NCBI GenBank assembly: GCA_023014335.1
Contig: JAECYW010000029.1
Location: forward strand, 558,001-622,000
Length of the DNA stretch: 64,000 bases
Direction: 5' to 3'
Source of the DNA: Galerina marginata
Taxonomy: Eukaryota; Basidiomycota; Agaricomycetes; Agaricales; Galerinaceae
Shown: in pieces, positions 22,961 through 34,939 of the stretch
Numbering within the stretch: position 1 is the stretch's first letter
How the letters are laid out: each line of letters begins with the position of its first letter
Notes under the pieces: model-generated
The model's database searches: none
The model's input: only the letters and a program-made list of their open reading frames with translations
What the model was told of the DNA's origin: nothing
Made by a program: the position numbers and the translations under genes

Positions 22961-23059
22961 CATTCGTTTCATGCGATTACCACGACTATCAACCAGTCAA
23001 ATGCGTCGCGCTGGCTTGTCTCTTACTTCCGTGTCCTTGTCTTTGTCGAAACTAAACCA

Positions 23060-23796
23060 ATGGCCGTTCCAGCTGAGCTCACCGTCCTTGATATCTCGGG
23101 CAAGTATGTCATGGTACGCGTCCTTCTCTTCGTTCCAAAATTGGCAAAAAATTTATCTTCTAGTGCAGAATAAAACCCTTTCCGATTCCCGTACAGATAC
23201 CATCCTCCAACTGGAAGGTGTGAGTTGGTTGAAGAGAAAGGCGGTCGGCTTGGGCACCGTCACCCTTTCCATAAAGCACTATAAAGACGAAGATGGTGTT
23301 GAGCACATCGACATCGATCAGACACTTACTGGCGGTATTCAGGGAGCCTCCGAACTCCGAACCCTCCAGTGGAAAGGACAAGAGGACGTGCATCCCCTCT
23401 TTGGGGCTGTCATCGGCAAGTCGAGGAGAGTAAAAGCCGAGGAGCTGGATATCGCCTTCCTTCAAAGCGACTGGACCGCGGATACCCTCGAGCATGGCCT
23501 CATCCAGGCTTACATCGAAAGCAACACCGTCAAGAGCCGTACGACCTGGATTGCTAACCAGGTACGCTTTCAAAAATGACTGTCCGCAGTCACTCGTTCC
23601 CCTTTTACTGATGAAATCATAGACTTGGGGTATCGAGGTGATTAACGGAGAAAGGCGGTATGTGAGGCACGTTAAGTTCACCGGACCCAAAGGAGAAGAT
23701 ATCGAAGCTAAGTTCGTCTATGATTATGGTATGTGATCCAAACATTTCTGTCAGACGATTACTCACATAACACCTTTTGCAGTTGGCCCGTTGTAA
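23060..23796 (+). CDS. Small lipocalin-like fungal protein (188 aa, 4 exons)
   Basis: Exons: 23060-23113, 23169-23561, 23623-23728 and 23783-23796, 189 codons with stop. It begins MAVPAELTVLDISGKYVMNKTLS. The repeating short beta-strand pattern (GLGTVTLSIKHYK, VEHIDIDQTLTGG, ELRTLQWKG, GERRYVRHVKFTG) suits an antiparallel barrel. I recall similar uncharacterised proteins across ascomycetes and basidiomycetes, sometimes labelled lipocalin-like, but this is memory rather than a search. No signal peptide or membrane segment is visible, so it is probably cytosolic. A role in binding a lipid or small hydrophobic ligand is inference. The last coding exon is only 14 nt. Confidence 0.82.
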
Positions 23797-26700
23797 ATTT
23801 GTCGTTAGACCAGATTTATATAACTACTTAGAGGCAGCCTTGACTGAAAAATTCGACTTTATCTCAATGAATTTTCTGAACAATTATTTGAGGAACACCG
23901 TTATCGCTCAATCGCTATATCGACTGACAGTGGTAAACAACTGACTTATCTCCCGCAGAGTGAGGTTACCTGCTCGGTCCTTTCATCATCTGTCGAGGAC
24001 TTTACTTCTCAGTACCTGCTCAAATGTCTGCACTTCTGCCACCCACGGCACGTCAAACCCATGAGTCGAAGCCTTCTCCACCCGTAGATCTACGCGGAGC
24101 ATACACGCACCCGACAGTCAAGCCGGTGTTCTTCAAAACTCACGAAGTCACCGGACAGGGTGGAACCGAGAGAAGGCGTTCCATTGGCTTGTGGAATTTT
24201 GTGCCGAGCGGATAGATTCTTAATGGTAAAGAAGGTGGGGAATAATGAAATCAGCGAGATATCCCCCCTTCTCGGAGTTAGATGGTACGATATTATTGCC
24301 TTCCCTCCCCCCGATGAGCAGGTATCCAATCGGACAAGATTGGGCCCCGCATTTTTTTTGCCCAGCAACACGTAGGGCACTTTATGTGACGTTTATACAT
24401 AGCTTCTTCAGCCTAGATATTATTACATTTGCCACCTTAACACGTTCCAAGGTCGAAAATTATTCGGTGTGCTCGGGCTATGAGCTTCGATTCTTCATTC
24501 TCGTCTCAAACGAGATTGGGTGGACTCGAGGCGCAATAGAATTTCGAAAACCATACCTAAAGTATTCTAAAGAGTCGAGGGTCAAGCCGAACCTCGACGT
24601 GTACTGAATCCATGAATGCACATTGGGTGGCGGGATGAAGGGACATCTCGTTCTAAGTTACTCTTCGAGAAGTTCTATAACATCCAGGAGAGCCTGTGAT
24701 CACCGAAGTTTCAACTAGAACGTGGTTAATTGTGTGCACTATGGCAAGAGAGCCTTTCTGTTAGCTTCAATAAATTTTCACATATCCAGGAAGCCACGAT
24801 TAGGGCGGGCTGAAGTTGTGCGTCTGCAGGACCAAAGTTTACAGACCGTTGCCGCTCCCAATGCTGCAGACCTGGAATCCCGTTCCGTGAAAAGTTTTCT
24901 AAGTAGCTATAATCCGGTCTAGACAACCTTCTACTGTCGATTCTTTCAATCGTAGTGGTACAGTAGTTAGGCGCTCATTAAGCGCCTACGATCTGTTGTT
25001 ATGATGACTGGTCGGAACCGACTAGGTGCATTTACGGACATAAACATGCACTTCACTCTATGATTGACCTTTCCAGTAGCAAAATGTCGAGCATATACGC
25101 CATATTGTGCTTACAGGATTCGTTACTTACTAATATGGCCGCACAAGAGTAGTGAAGCTCTTAGACGTGCTGAGTTCTGGCTTAGTGGCAGGACTGCCGA
25201 TCACTTTCATCGGGAAATTAAATCAGCAAGACAAGGCTCGAAAGAGCTGTTAAGTTGTGGTTATTTACATTGTTTTGATACGCTACTCAGCCATTTCCGA
25301 AAGTTTTCAGATGCAGCCCCCGTGAGTCGTCTTTCTGATAGACCAAATAAAAGTAGCCACGCCATTGAGACGATCCTCTACGATTACTCAAATTCCTCCT
25401 GTCGGAAGACTGAAGGTTAACCAACAAACGGCCATATCCATACATTCTATGTGCTCAGTTGACGTTGACTAGAAGGTAAGATATCAAACCGTAACGATCG
25501 TAACAAAAACAGTCCGTAGGAGCTCCATCCCACACGTTAATATCACCATGGCCTCGCCTTGTGCTACTGCAGTGACTAGAACCCAAGGAAACTATAATAT
25601 TGCGAACTAGAGATAAGAAATATATGTAGGGAAATCGGCCACTGACGCGGATAGCCCATGTAGGTAATAATTAATGTCTCTTATTCCATCGCCCACCCCA
25701 GATGTCTAGACAAGCCTCGGAAAACGAGGAAACCAGTGCTATTGATACGTATTGGCTACGTACGTAATAAGTTACAATCTCACTTCCATCGCCCGTGCAA
25801 ATTACGAACGAGCCACAAATCTTACCCGGACGCCACGTCTCTTCTCTTCGCCCTTTCACAAACGTCAGGCTAAGGACCGACTTCTATGCGGGGAGTGCCG
25901 GACTCGATTTTTCACCGTCTATCTCTTACTACCGCCACTGAGTCCATTCTTCCCTCTTAACTGAGGTTTGCACATGAAGACATGGCACCATATGCAGTTG
26001 TCAGAGATAAGGAACTCGACGACAGCCAATAAAATTACCTAGCCACTGAGATATGTAAGTACACGTTTATTGGGTGACTTCGCATCGGTCGACTCAAATC
26101 TAAGTCCAGATTATTTTCTAAACCTCCCAGAATAAGCTGTAAGAAATATTTCCATCCATCCCGTCAATAATTTTCTGAGTTCCATGAGGTTTCTAAACAA
26201 TTAGTCCGGAAGTAGTTCTAAACTGTCTTTGATATGTGCCGCTCGTGTGCCGACATCAAACGCTCTCAAAGCTCAGCGCCAAATCGACTCTCCGACGTCA
26301 TCACCGCATCACGGACTTTAAAAGCATATTTCGCATCCAGGTTTCCAAAGTCGACGAGGAGTCAGCCATTGGTATAGTTAGGAACTTGGAAATGACAAAA
26401 AGCTAGGCAATATGCATGTCTTCAGCATCCGAGAGCTGCAAGTCTACAATTGACGACCGAAAAGAGACAACAGCGGAGACGAGGGCGTGCGAGTGAAACA
26501 CGACTCGGACGTGTGACCATTGAATAGCACACGCCCCCGATAACGGAACGGCGAAGAATGAAAATAGGCGTTTCCATTGATATAGCGGCAGGTTTACTTA
26601 TGGCAAAACCACCTTGAACATGAGGATTGAACGCGGATGATGGCAAATGCGAATGGCAGCCAAATGGAAAGATTATCGGATAGGATGTGGAAAAGTGAGA

Positions 26701-27456
26701 TAACGGGAAAGCTACACGAGGTAGACTTTTTTCCTTTGAGAACGTTTCGTCAACCCCCTCCGCAACCCATATCGGGTACGTGTTCTCCGTCCGAAAGGGT
26801 ACTTTTTTGAATTTCCCACGATTTTAGGCACCGCTGCAGACTTGCGTGACTGTCGCTGAGGTGCAACTCCGTGAATAGCTTGAAGCGGCTATTTTTGAGC
26901 GTGTAGTCATGAACTTGTCCATCCGATGTAAATGCGCAGAAGTCGAAAATGAGTCGTCTTCATTCCTATGTTCGCTGTCCAGCATGCTGCCGCTCGCGAA
27001 TGATGGATTGTACGTCTTGAGGCAAGACCCTGTAGCTACACTGCTGCTTTACCCCCATGGGATAATGACACTTTCAGTCGCTGAGATTATCCGGATATGC
27101 TCTTCCAATCAGCATGGGATCGTTACATAACCCGATCAGGAAGGGGACGTCTTGTTGGGATTTGCGCAACTTTGCGACTTGACAGCAGAGCGGTAAACAA
27201 TGTTCGCATAAAGGTAAATACCGAGGCAGTTCGATCAGGAGTTTGCATCGTCACAGGACGAACCTGATCGCGCCCTGATAGTGTGTTTGCGATTAAATAT
27301 ACCTCGGACCGTAACCAATGGACATCTAAATCTCAGAAGGCGTGGCGTGGCTTGTTTGTGGTAGCAACAAAAGCGGAGAGGCAAAAGGACAAAAGGCCTG
27401 CCACTCTTCCGTTGCGTTTGAAATATTATTTTGTACTTTACACACGCGTATTTAGG
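23797..27456. other. Intergenic, no gene seen (about 3.7 kb)
   Basis: No ORF with family features, no splice-linked coding pattern and no recognised repeat. Visible structures are a perfect 8-bp-stem hairpin at 24968-24988 and a looser inverted pair CGATCAGG/CCTGATCG at 27232-27270. The ~180 bp before ATG 27457 include TTTGTACTTTACACACG and should hold the THEM6-like promoter. Confidence 0.5.
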
Positions 27457-28612
27457 ATGAACGGTTCAAACTGGACTCGCCAAGTCAAAATGCACCTGGA
27501 CAAAGCTCTTCTCACGTCTCTGCGTCAAGCACTGTGCCTTCCTTCGTTTCGCTTTCTCTGCCAATTGCTCCTCACCTCCCTCCTGTTTTTCAATGCTCGA
27601 AGCTTCCCACTTGTATGGCACGGTAAGTCTAGGATGGACGGGGCTCCGTTAAATAATATGCTAATTTGACATAAACAGTGCGCATCCTGCGTCATTTGCT
27701 GATGAGAAGCGTACGCACTCGACTCGGCCTAACGCCTCCGCCGTCGTCTGTGAAGAACAACCCACACACTGTACCCAACCCCTTCGAAGCACAATCGCTG
27801 TATAAAGGCTGGGCAGGGCCAGACGATTGCGATTTTCTATTCCATCTATCAAATTCCTCGTATGCGAAGGTTCGTCAGAAACCCTCTTTTCTTTGGCAGA
27901 CGTTATTGAGAACTGAATCATTTTCCTAGAATCTAGACCTCGCGCGAGCTGAAATATGTTCGACAGTCATGGCTGGCATCATGCAGGAGGGAGGCTGGAT
28001 GCCTCTAGCTGGCAAGACACTTCTTTCTTTACCTTCTCTGCGTATTTGCTAATTCTAGAAACTACAGGAGCGTACTATCTGTTTATTTCAGAACTTCCTA
28101 TGTTTTCAAGATACGAAATTCGCTCTAGACTTGGTAGTTGGGACGATAAATGGGTCAGATTTCTTTTCTGACAGCATATTCTGTTACTAATTTTCTTCTG
28201 TCAGATTTACCTCGTCTCAGAATTTGTTACATTTCCTACAAGTTCGGTCTCTGCAACTGATGCCAAGATGACGGGCATTAATCCAGTCACCAAGTATCAG
28301 CGACGCTCCATCAGATCAGACGGGACTGTTTTGCACTGTGTGGCAATTTCTGTCTACTGTTTCAAGATTGGACGGATTACAGTGCCCCCACGCGTCGCGC
28401 TGTCAATTTGCGGATTTGGAGTCAACAAACACGATAAGGCTCTGATATCCTCGAAGAGGAAGGAAGGTACGATGCGGCACTATTTGGAGGCTGGTTGGCG
28501 AAATGAAGGAGGCTGTGAGTTGCAAGAGTTCGAAACACAACGACTCAGCAGCCTTGAATGGTGTCGTAAATTAACCGAGGGTATTAGAGAAGCTATAGAC
28601 GCCTTAGAATAG
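27457..28612 (+). CDS. THEM6-like hotdog-fold thioesterase family protein (313 aa, 5 exons)
   Basis: Exons: 27457-27622, 27679-27869, 27930-28011, 28059-28153 and 28205-28612, 314 codons with stop. Intron 3 has a GC donor (G|GCAAGA), needed to join MPLA to ETTGAYYLF. An N-terminal hydrophobic stretch (about residues 25-55) may anchor the protein. The family core is seen in YKGWAGPDDCDFLFHLSNSSYAK, AEICSTVMAGIMQEGGWMP and ELPMFSRYEIRSRLGSWDDKWIYLVSEF, which are hallmarks of the fungal THEM6/thioesterase-superfamily group. Enzymatic activity has not been proved for most members of this group; acyl-thioester hydrolysis is the family expectation. The last exon encodes a long charged tail whose DNA is duplicated at 22336-22600. 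Confidence 0.88.
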
Positions 28613-29032
28613 TAGACCGATCGTAGAAATACATCGTAGATTTGCCAACTATGTAAATGGAGAACAAATTGACTCGTAACACTGTTTGATTCCGGAACAA
28701 TGTGCTATCGCCAGGAAACGGACGCGAACTGATACCGACCAGGGTTTTAGACAAGTTCATGGTGTTTTAGGTCTTCTGACCGTATGGGGATCTGATCAGA
28801 CTCATCAGAGGGCTATAGATGAGTCGATCGGGTATTTCACGTGGGCGCTATTATTGTACTTACCGCAGACGGCCCTGGTCGCCGGTCGGAAGATTCGCAT
28901 CGGGTCAGTAAGATCGAACCCCGGTTCAAGTTCAGACTGTTCTGACATGCATAAGGGCGCATTTTCGTTGAGTTGGTACGCTATATTCGACTCCATCATC
29001 TGAGCTCTACCCCCTCCACATTTCCAGTTACA
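28613..29032. promoter_or_regulatory. Upstream region of the acyl-CoA enzyme gene, duplicated at 22600-22960
   Basis: Intergenic DNA between the THEM6-like gene and ATG 29033. It contains the 19-mer GTGGGCGCTATTATTGTAC at 28841-28859, about 175 bp before the start codon. The same 19-mer lies about 300 bp before the lipocalin-like gene. A pyrimidine-rich CTACCCCCTCCACATTTCC stretch immediately precedes the ATG. Confidence 0.5.
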
Positions 29033-31130
29033 ATGGCTACACAGCAGAGGCAAGTCTTTCAAGGAGCTTACCAGGTCCCGGCGGCTCATTTCACCATAGA
29101 TTGTCTTCGCCGTCTCCCAAGAGTCGTCCTTTGCTGAATAGTCCTGCATGGAGGGTAAAGCACCACCTTCTTCCCGGACGGGAACGTGCATGGCTGTCAT
29201 ACGATAGGGCAAAAGCCTTAGGTCTCGCATACAGTCAGTCATTCCATTTCCCTTCTTTCACGCGGTATATAACTTCTACAACTTGATTCACCAGACATTA
29301 CCAAGAACGATCTCGCGACGCTTTCCCAGAACTTTTGGGACTTGCATACTGATCCTATCACTTGCCTGGACGGTGCAGCTACGACTCTCCTTACGATTCA
29401 GTATAACCTGTCGGCTGGAACCATCGTCCAATTTTCCGAGGGCCGGGATGACTTGGACCCCCTTATCGACGACCTTCTTAAATTCAGGAAGATGTAAGTT
29501 TTTATGAGTTGTTTATATCGCTACAATTACTCATGTTTTTTGGTCAGCGGGCAGTTTATGCTGACTGAGGTTGGCCACGGTCTAGATGTTGCTAGTATGG
29601 AGACAACCGCAACCCAACTTCCAAGCGGAGAATTTGTTCTCAACACCCCCACGGCGTCGGCAGCGAAGTGAGTTCAAGGGATTTAGTACACGGAACCACG
29701 ATATTTACTGACATATATCCCTGCAGATATATGCCACCAACCATTCCCGCCGGTACGCCCACAATCGCTGTCGTATTTGCGCGTCTCCTCGTCAAAGGAG
29801 AGGATTACGGCCTGCGTCCATTTGTCGTTCCTCTCAACGACGGAAAACAAATGTGTAAAGGAGTAAAGGCCAGGTTTGTAAATCTATCCTGCAAGAGACA
29901 AAACGGTGTTGATTCAGTAATCTAGACTTCTTCCGTATCGAGAAATGTCAAATCCTGTCAACCATGCAATTACCAGCTTCCATAACGTTCGACTTCCAGC
30001 GAACGCCCTTCTCGGACCCTTTGAGAAGGCTGACCAGCCTCACCTTGCGTTTTTACAGTCAATCTGGCGTGTTGGAGTTGGCTCCATTGCTCTTGCAAGC
30101 ATTGGCGTCCCGGCGTTCAAGATTTACAGCATGATCGGCGCATCATACAGCTTGCGCCGTTCCGTCGGGGACGGCAAAAAGCGTGTACCACTCCTTCACT
30201 TCCGTACTCAGCAAATCCCAGTGCTTACCGCAATAGCCCAAGCGTACGTTTCGGAAGCGTTCCAGAAGTGGGCGGCAAAAAGCTTCTCCGACGTCGACCA
30301 GGACCTACGCGTCCGGCATGGCATTGCGGTTTGCTTCAAAGCTTTCGCCGTCCAGCAGGGGCAATCCATTGGCCATGGTATCTCTGAACGTTGTGGAGCG
30401 CAAGGAATACAGGTGTATAATATGATGACCAATATGCATGTCAGTTTATCCCGATTTTTTCATCACCATGAAATTAACGCATATTGAATAGGCGGAAGGG
30501 CGTGGAATCGCTATCGCTGAGGGAGACGTCCTTGTCCTTTCTATCCGTAAGTGGGTTCCTCTCAGTTTGACGTGTAAGATATTAATTATATTCTTCTGAC
30601 TAGGTCTCGCAACCGAACTACTTCAGGAGCGTTACGAGCTACCAGAAAGCGCCAACCCATCCAGTCTTCTAGCGCGTCACGAATCTGGCCTGCTAGAAAA
30701 ATACAGGGATATCCTCAATCGCGCTCCTCACCATCGAAGTCCGGAAGTGAACAACTTCATCCTCCCACACTGTCAGCGCATTGCTGAAGCTATCGGCCAT
30801 CGCATGGCGTACGATGCCGCAGTTGCCGCGGGAGTGTCCCCCGACCTCATCGACCTGTTTGTCGCCAGCGTCATTCAGTACGACCCCGCTTGGTACTCTG
30901 AAAATGCGGGATTGTCCATAAAGACTCAGGAAGAAATGCAGGCAAAGGCTTTGGATGCCGTTCTTCCGCAGGTCGAGCAGTTGATCGCTGCCTGGGGCGT
31001 CGATGCCTATGTGACTGCCCCCATCGTGTCGGATAAGGCCTGGAATTCCTTTGTAGATAGCCTTGAGCTATTCGAAGGTGATGGAGTTGTCGCGCTGCCA
31101 CACGAATCATTACTGCGAGCTCATCTGTAA
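29033..31130 (+). CDS. Acyl-CoA dehydrogenase/oxidase-like protein (570 aa, 8 exons)
   Basis: Exons: 29033-29049, 29100-29233, 29295-29493, 29548-29667, 29727-29873, 29926-30439, 30492-30546 and 30604-31130, 571 codons with stop. The tiny first exon (17 nt) is joined through a GC-AG intron (AG|GCAAGT), which gives the N terminus MATQQRLSSPSP. GQFMLTEVGHGLDVASMETTATQ matches the FAD-binding middle segment of acyl-CoA oxidases, and VNHAITSFHNVRLPANALLG the following beta domain. The region SERCGAQGI...HAEGRGIAIAEGDVLVLS corresponds to the catalytic-Glu segment (AEGD). The enzyme should introduce a 2,3-double bond into an acyl-CoA or related substrate. The C terminus AHL fits the loose PTS1 pattern [SAC][KRH][LM], so peroxisomal location is possible. 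Confidence 0.9.
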
Positions 31131-32075
31131 TTCCAGCTCTCTGTATCGTCATCATCTTGTATATTTACTAGTTCAGGCTGATTAGATGGGATTTACCAGG
31201 GATACTATACACGTAGAAGTTGTCGTTTATTTATTATTTTACTCTCGAGAAGAATAGATTCGTTCATTCATTCAATTCTCAAGCTAAGACCCCGCTTTGA
31301 AAGTTTTTGTAGTCGTTTTTGTTGTCTTGCAAAATGCAGCTCAAACTCGTGTATCTTCTACGTGCACACGCTTGCTTGAAATCATAGATAAAACGCATAC
31401 TCCTTTACCATGATAGCCATTGACAACCCGGACGCGAAATTTGACCTAACAGCCAATATGCTCGCATTCCCCTCAACACCGACGTTCTTGCCTGTCCCGC
31501 ATTGAAGAGGCGCGTTCTCACGGCATCACCGGAGAGGTTATGCAGGGTCAGGCTTTGAATTTCTCCGCTGCAAACCCATCCAATTGATCCATCCAAAACG
31601 GCATCGCGTTGGCATCACGCAACGAGGATTCAGTCTGATTCAGTTCGGAGAAATGAGGCTTTGATGTATGTGGGAAAGCATCGCCTTTTTCGCTGCGGCC
31701 ATTCGACTTTCCGTGTTCGGCGTGAACCTGAAAATGAACGCAGGAACCCGTATTAGTCACTATGGGCACCGAGTAAATACGGAACAATTGTCTACAATTG
31801 TTTGCATTCGTAAACTCGCCGTAAGATCGTGATCGTAATCTCGATTTCACCCTAAATCTCAAGATGAAAGAAGTACGTCGCTCAGTAGCGTTCCTCAATG
31901 TTCGGATAGCCGATATCGCCCATTTGTTGGATGAATGGAGATATAGGCTTGCGGCGATGAAACTTTCTCATCCAAAACGGCAACAGCTGGTCGACACGGG
32001 CTCCAAATATTAGGCTTATCACCTGAACCTGCCCTTGATACATTATCGACGCCCTACCTACTGCTCGTCGCAGAC
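31131..32075. other. Intergenic, no gene seen
   Basis: About 950 bp. The motif CATCCAAAACGGCA occurs near 31590 and again near 31974, but the surrounding sequence is not clearly repeated. Antisense open stretches here and into the P450 first exon show no family features. The P450 promoter must lie in the right part. Confidence 0.45.
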
Positions 32076-34229
32076 ATGCAGAATCCTCTCTCAGTCCTCT
32101 GGCCTCCCAACCTTGAATTACATGCTGGTGCGCCCTACCCATGGGTCGCTGCCGGAGTGGTGTGTAATAGAAACTCTCTACGTCGTTCGTCAGCCTGATT
32201 CTTCTATAGCTTTCCACAGTGTTTCTTCACAAGAAGGTCATACGGGGAGATGTCGCTATTGTTGTCGAGTCATCCATTTTCCTCGCTGTATTCGCTGCCT
32301 ACACAACAACTCTGGGAATCGACGCATCCACGTCTCTCCGACTTTCGGCTTTGGCGGTCGTATACCATATCTGCACCATCGTCCTAGCCACGGTTGCATA
32401 CCGGCTTTCTCCCTTCCATCCTTTATGGAGCTTCCCTGGGCCGCTGATCAACAAGGCGACAAGCTTCGTGATAATGTACATCGTCTGGTCCGGCAAGCGT
32501 CACTTGTATATTGATGCACTTCACAAGAAATACGGGAAGTTTGTTCGTACAGGTATGTTCAGTGATACTCTAGTGGACGATTATAGCGCTGAACAGTTTC
32601 CTAGGTCCCAACACATTGACAATCGACTCTCATGAGGCCATCAGTCCGATTTACGCCTCCGCCGCAGCTCTCGATAAAAGCGACGCCTACAAAATTCCCG
32701 GAAAGGAGGAGGGAAGCGGACTCTTCTTCATTCAATCTAAGGAGGAACACAATGTACGGAGGAAACTTTGGGCTCCTGCCTTCACTCCTCAGTCGTAAGT
32801 TAATCCTAATGATGCACGTTCTAAGATTTAACAGAGATACTTTTAGATTGGAACGTTACAAACCAGTCATCGAGAAGCGTACGTTCGAGCTCAAGACATG
32901 TATCAATTCTCGTCGTGACGCCAACGGCGTTGTTAATCTGGGAGAAGCCATTCAGCATTGGTCTTATGACGTGATGGTAAGTATTTTCATATGCGTAACG
33001 CGTGCTTTATTAATTGAACTTCAGGGTGACCTGACTTTCGGTGGTTCTCATGGCCTGGTAAGTGAAACTTGGTCCAACTTTATGTCCACCAACGTGACTC
33101 TTTCCGCAGGAATTGATGCAAGATGGTGACCCCGAAGAGCTAGTTGAGAGTGGACAGGAGGCCACCGTCCTTTTCGAGTCGTAAGCTAGTACCGTCCTTA
33201 GTTATTCGTGATCAACTAACTTTTTCCATTGTAGCCTCGGAGAAGTTCCTTCGTTATTCGACATACTCACCTACTTCCCCGTTCTTGGAAAAATCAGAAA
33301 ATTGGAGAAGGCCGCTGAGAAGCTGCTTATTCTTCGTGAAAAGGATAGTAGCGCAAGCTCGAATGACTTGGTTTCTCATCTGGTTTGTCTCGAGCATCCC
33401 TTGTTCTATTTTAGTTCTAACTCGTCAAAATTTGCAGCTGGGCCATCACTCCTCCATACCGAAGCCGAGTTTCGTCGACCGCCGAGTGGACGCTCTTTTC
33501 GCCATTCAAGCCGGTCAGTAATAATTACAATCTATTATCATAAGTTATATTGAATGACCGCCTAACAGGATCGGATACTACCTCCGGGGTTCTCATCTAC
33601 ATGTTCTACTTGCTCATATCCAACAAGCACGCATATCAACGCCTCAGAGAAGAGCTCGACGCCAACTTTTCTGACCCGGACGAACACATCTCTAACGCCA
33701 CTTTGGCCGCTCTTCCTTACCTCAACGCCGTCGTCTACGAATCTCTTCGTCTTGGGACTCCCCTTCCTGGGCTACCTCGTGTAACGCCAAAGGGCGGGAT
33801 GATGATCGAGGGCACATATATTCCTGAAGGAATGGTTGTCGGCGTGAATCCTTACGTCCAGGAGACCTCGGAAGAGAACTTCTACCCGGATCCGATGGCC
33901 TACAAGCCCGAACGTTGGCTTCCTGAGGGACTCGGCCCTGGTACGATCACGCGCAAGACAGCAATCATGTCCTTCTCCTATGGTACGTTTTGGATTTCTT
34001 CATTTCGCAATTCCTCGTCGCTTATAATCGCTTTCCAGGTGCATTTGGGTGTCTCGGGAGGGCTCTTGCTATTCAGGAGCTCCAGATCGTCGCGGCGAGG
34101 ATGATCCTGGCATATGACCTCTCTTTCGCACCGACTTTCGACTCTAACAAGTTCATGGACGGGGTTGAGAATATGAGGGCAACGATTTTCCGTTACCCTT
34201 TGACGGTTGTAGCCACCCCGAGAAAGTAG
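32076..34229 (+). CDS. Cytochrome P450 monooxygenase (559 aa, 10 exons)
   Basis: Exons: 32076-32159, 32210-32552, 32605-32794, 32847-32976, 33025-33057, 33110-33180, 33235-33382, 33438-33513, 33569-33982 and 34039-34229, 560 codons with stop. The N terminus has two or three hydrophobic segments (around residues 40-60 and 70-85) followed by a proline-rich hinge LWSFPGPL, so it is ER-anchored. The I-helix oxygen-activation motif AGSDTT spans intron 8. The K-helix ExxR is ESLR, followed by PERW. The heme-binding loop FSYGAFGCLGRALA has the cysteine ligand and is interrupted by intron 9. All elements of an active P450 are present. The subfamily and substrate cannot be given. Confidence 0.95.
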
Positions 34230-34939
34230 TAGAAGTAGACAGTGCCGACATACAATTTTCAAATATTTTAGATTTCTCAGATGCTTCACCGTATGCCTCT
34301 TATTATTAGGGAATAACAAATACATTCATTCCAACTCTCGTGCCTACTAGATATAACATTTCACGCAGAGCTCTCCGTTGACTCTCGTATTACACCCATT
34401 GATAACGCCAGAGTGTACGAAGGCGAAGTTTTGTTCGCTTTCAACGCAAGTCTCTCGGATACGACCTTGCGATTGCGCGTACATTCTCGAATCTCGGTTA
34501 GGGTAAATGTCCATACAGGGTAAATATCCATACAACGAAATTGACCTTCATACGAGACTCAGATTGAATAGTCTATGTGTATCCCGAGAGCGGGTCAAAT
34601 ACGAATAATATGCAGAACGTGAGATATGGACGACAGCTACACTCTAATAAAAAGAATAATCGCAATCCAAAGAGAATAATAAGTTCCTTCATGATCACGA
34701 AGGATACACTAAGCGGCGTGATTCACATCCAACGACAGTCATTTAAATATCGAGGTAGAGGAAGATTTCAACTATTAACGAGGTAGTCTCCACCGAACCC
34801 CCAAAGGACTGATGAAAGAACGACGACATGTCAGTCAGTCGTTCCAGATCTGAGATAACAAGGTAAAGGACTTGCTTAATGCATAAAGGCGGAGGCGCCT
34901 GGTGTAGGTCCGTCCGACCGTCAATTATTTCTGGTGTTT
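34230..34939. other. Intergenic, no gene seen
   Basis: 3' flank of the P450 gene, then AT-rich sequence. A GGGTAAATGTCCATACA/GGGTAAATATCCATACA direct repeat lies at 34500-34533. No coding evidence. Confidence 0.5.

Noticed and set aside
31590..31990. Repeated CATCCAAAACGGCA as element ends
   Set aside because: Only a 14-mer is shared, in direct orientation, without flanking duplication or extended similarity.
8683..34229. Calling the enzyme-rich interval a secondary-metabolite gene cluster
   Set aside because: No polyketide, non-ribosomal peptide or terpene synthase and no pathway transcription factor is present; spacers of 2-4 kb separate parts of it.
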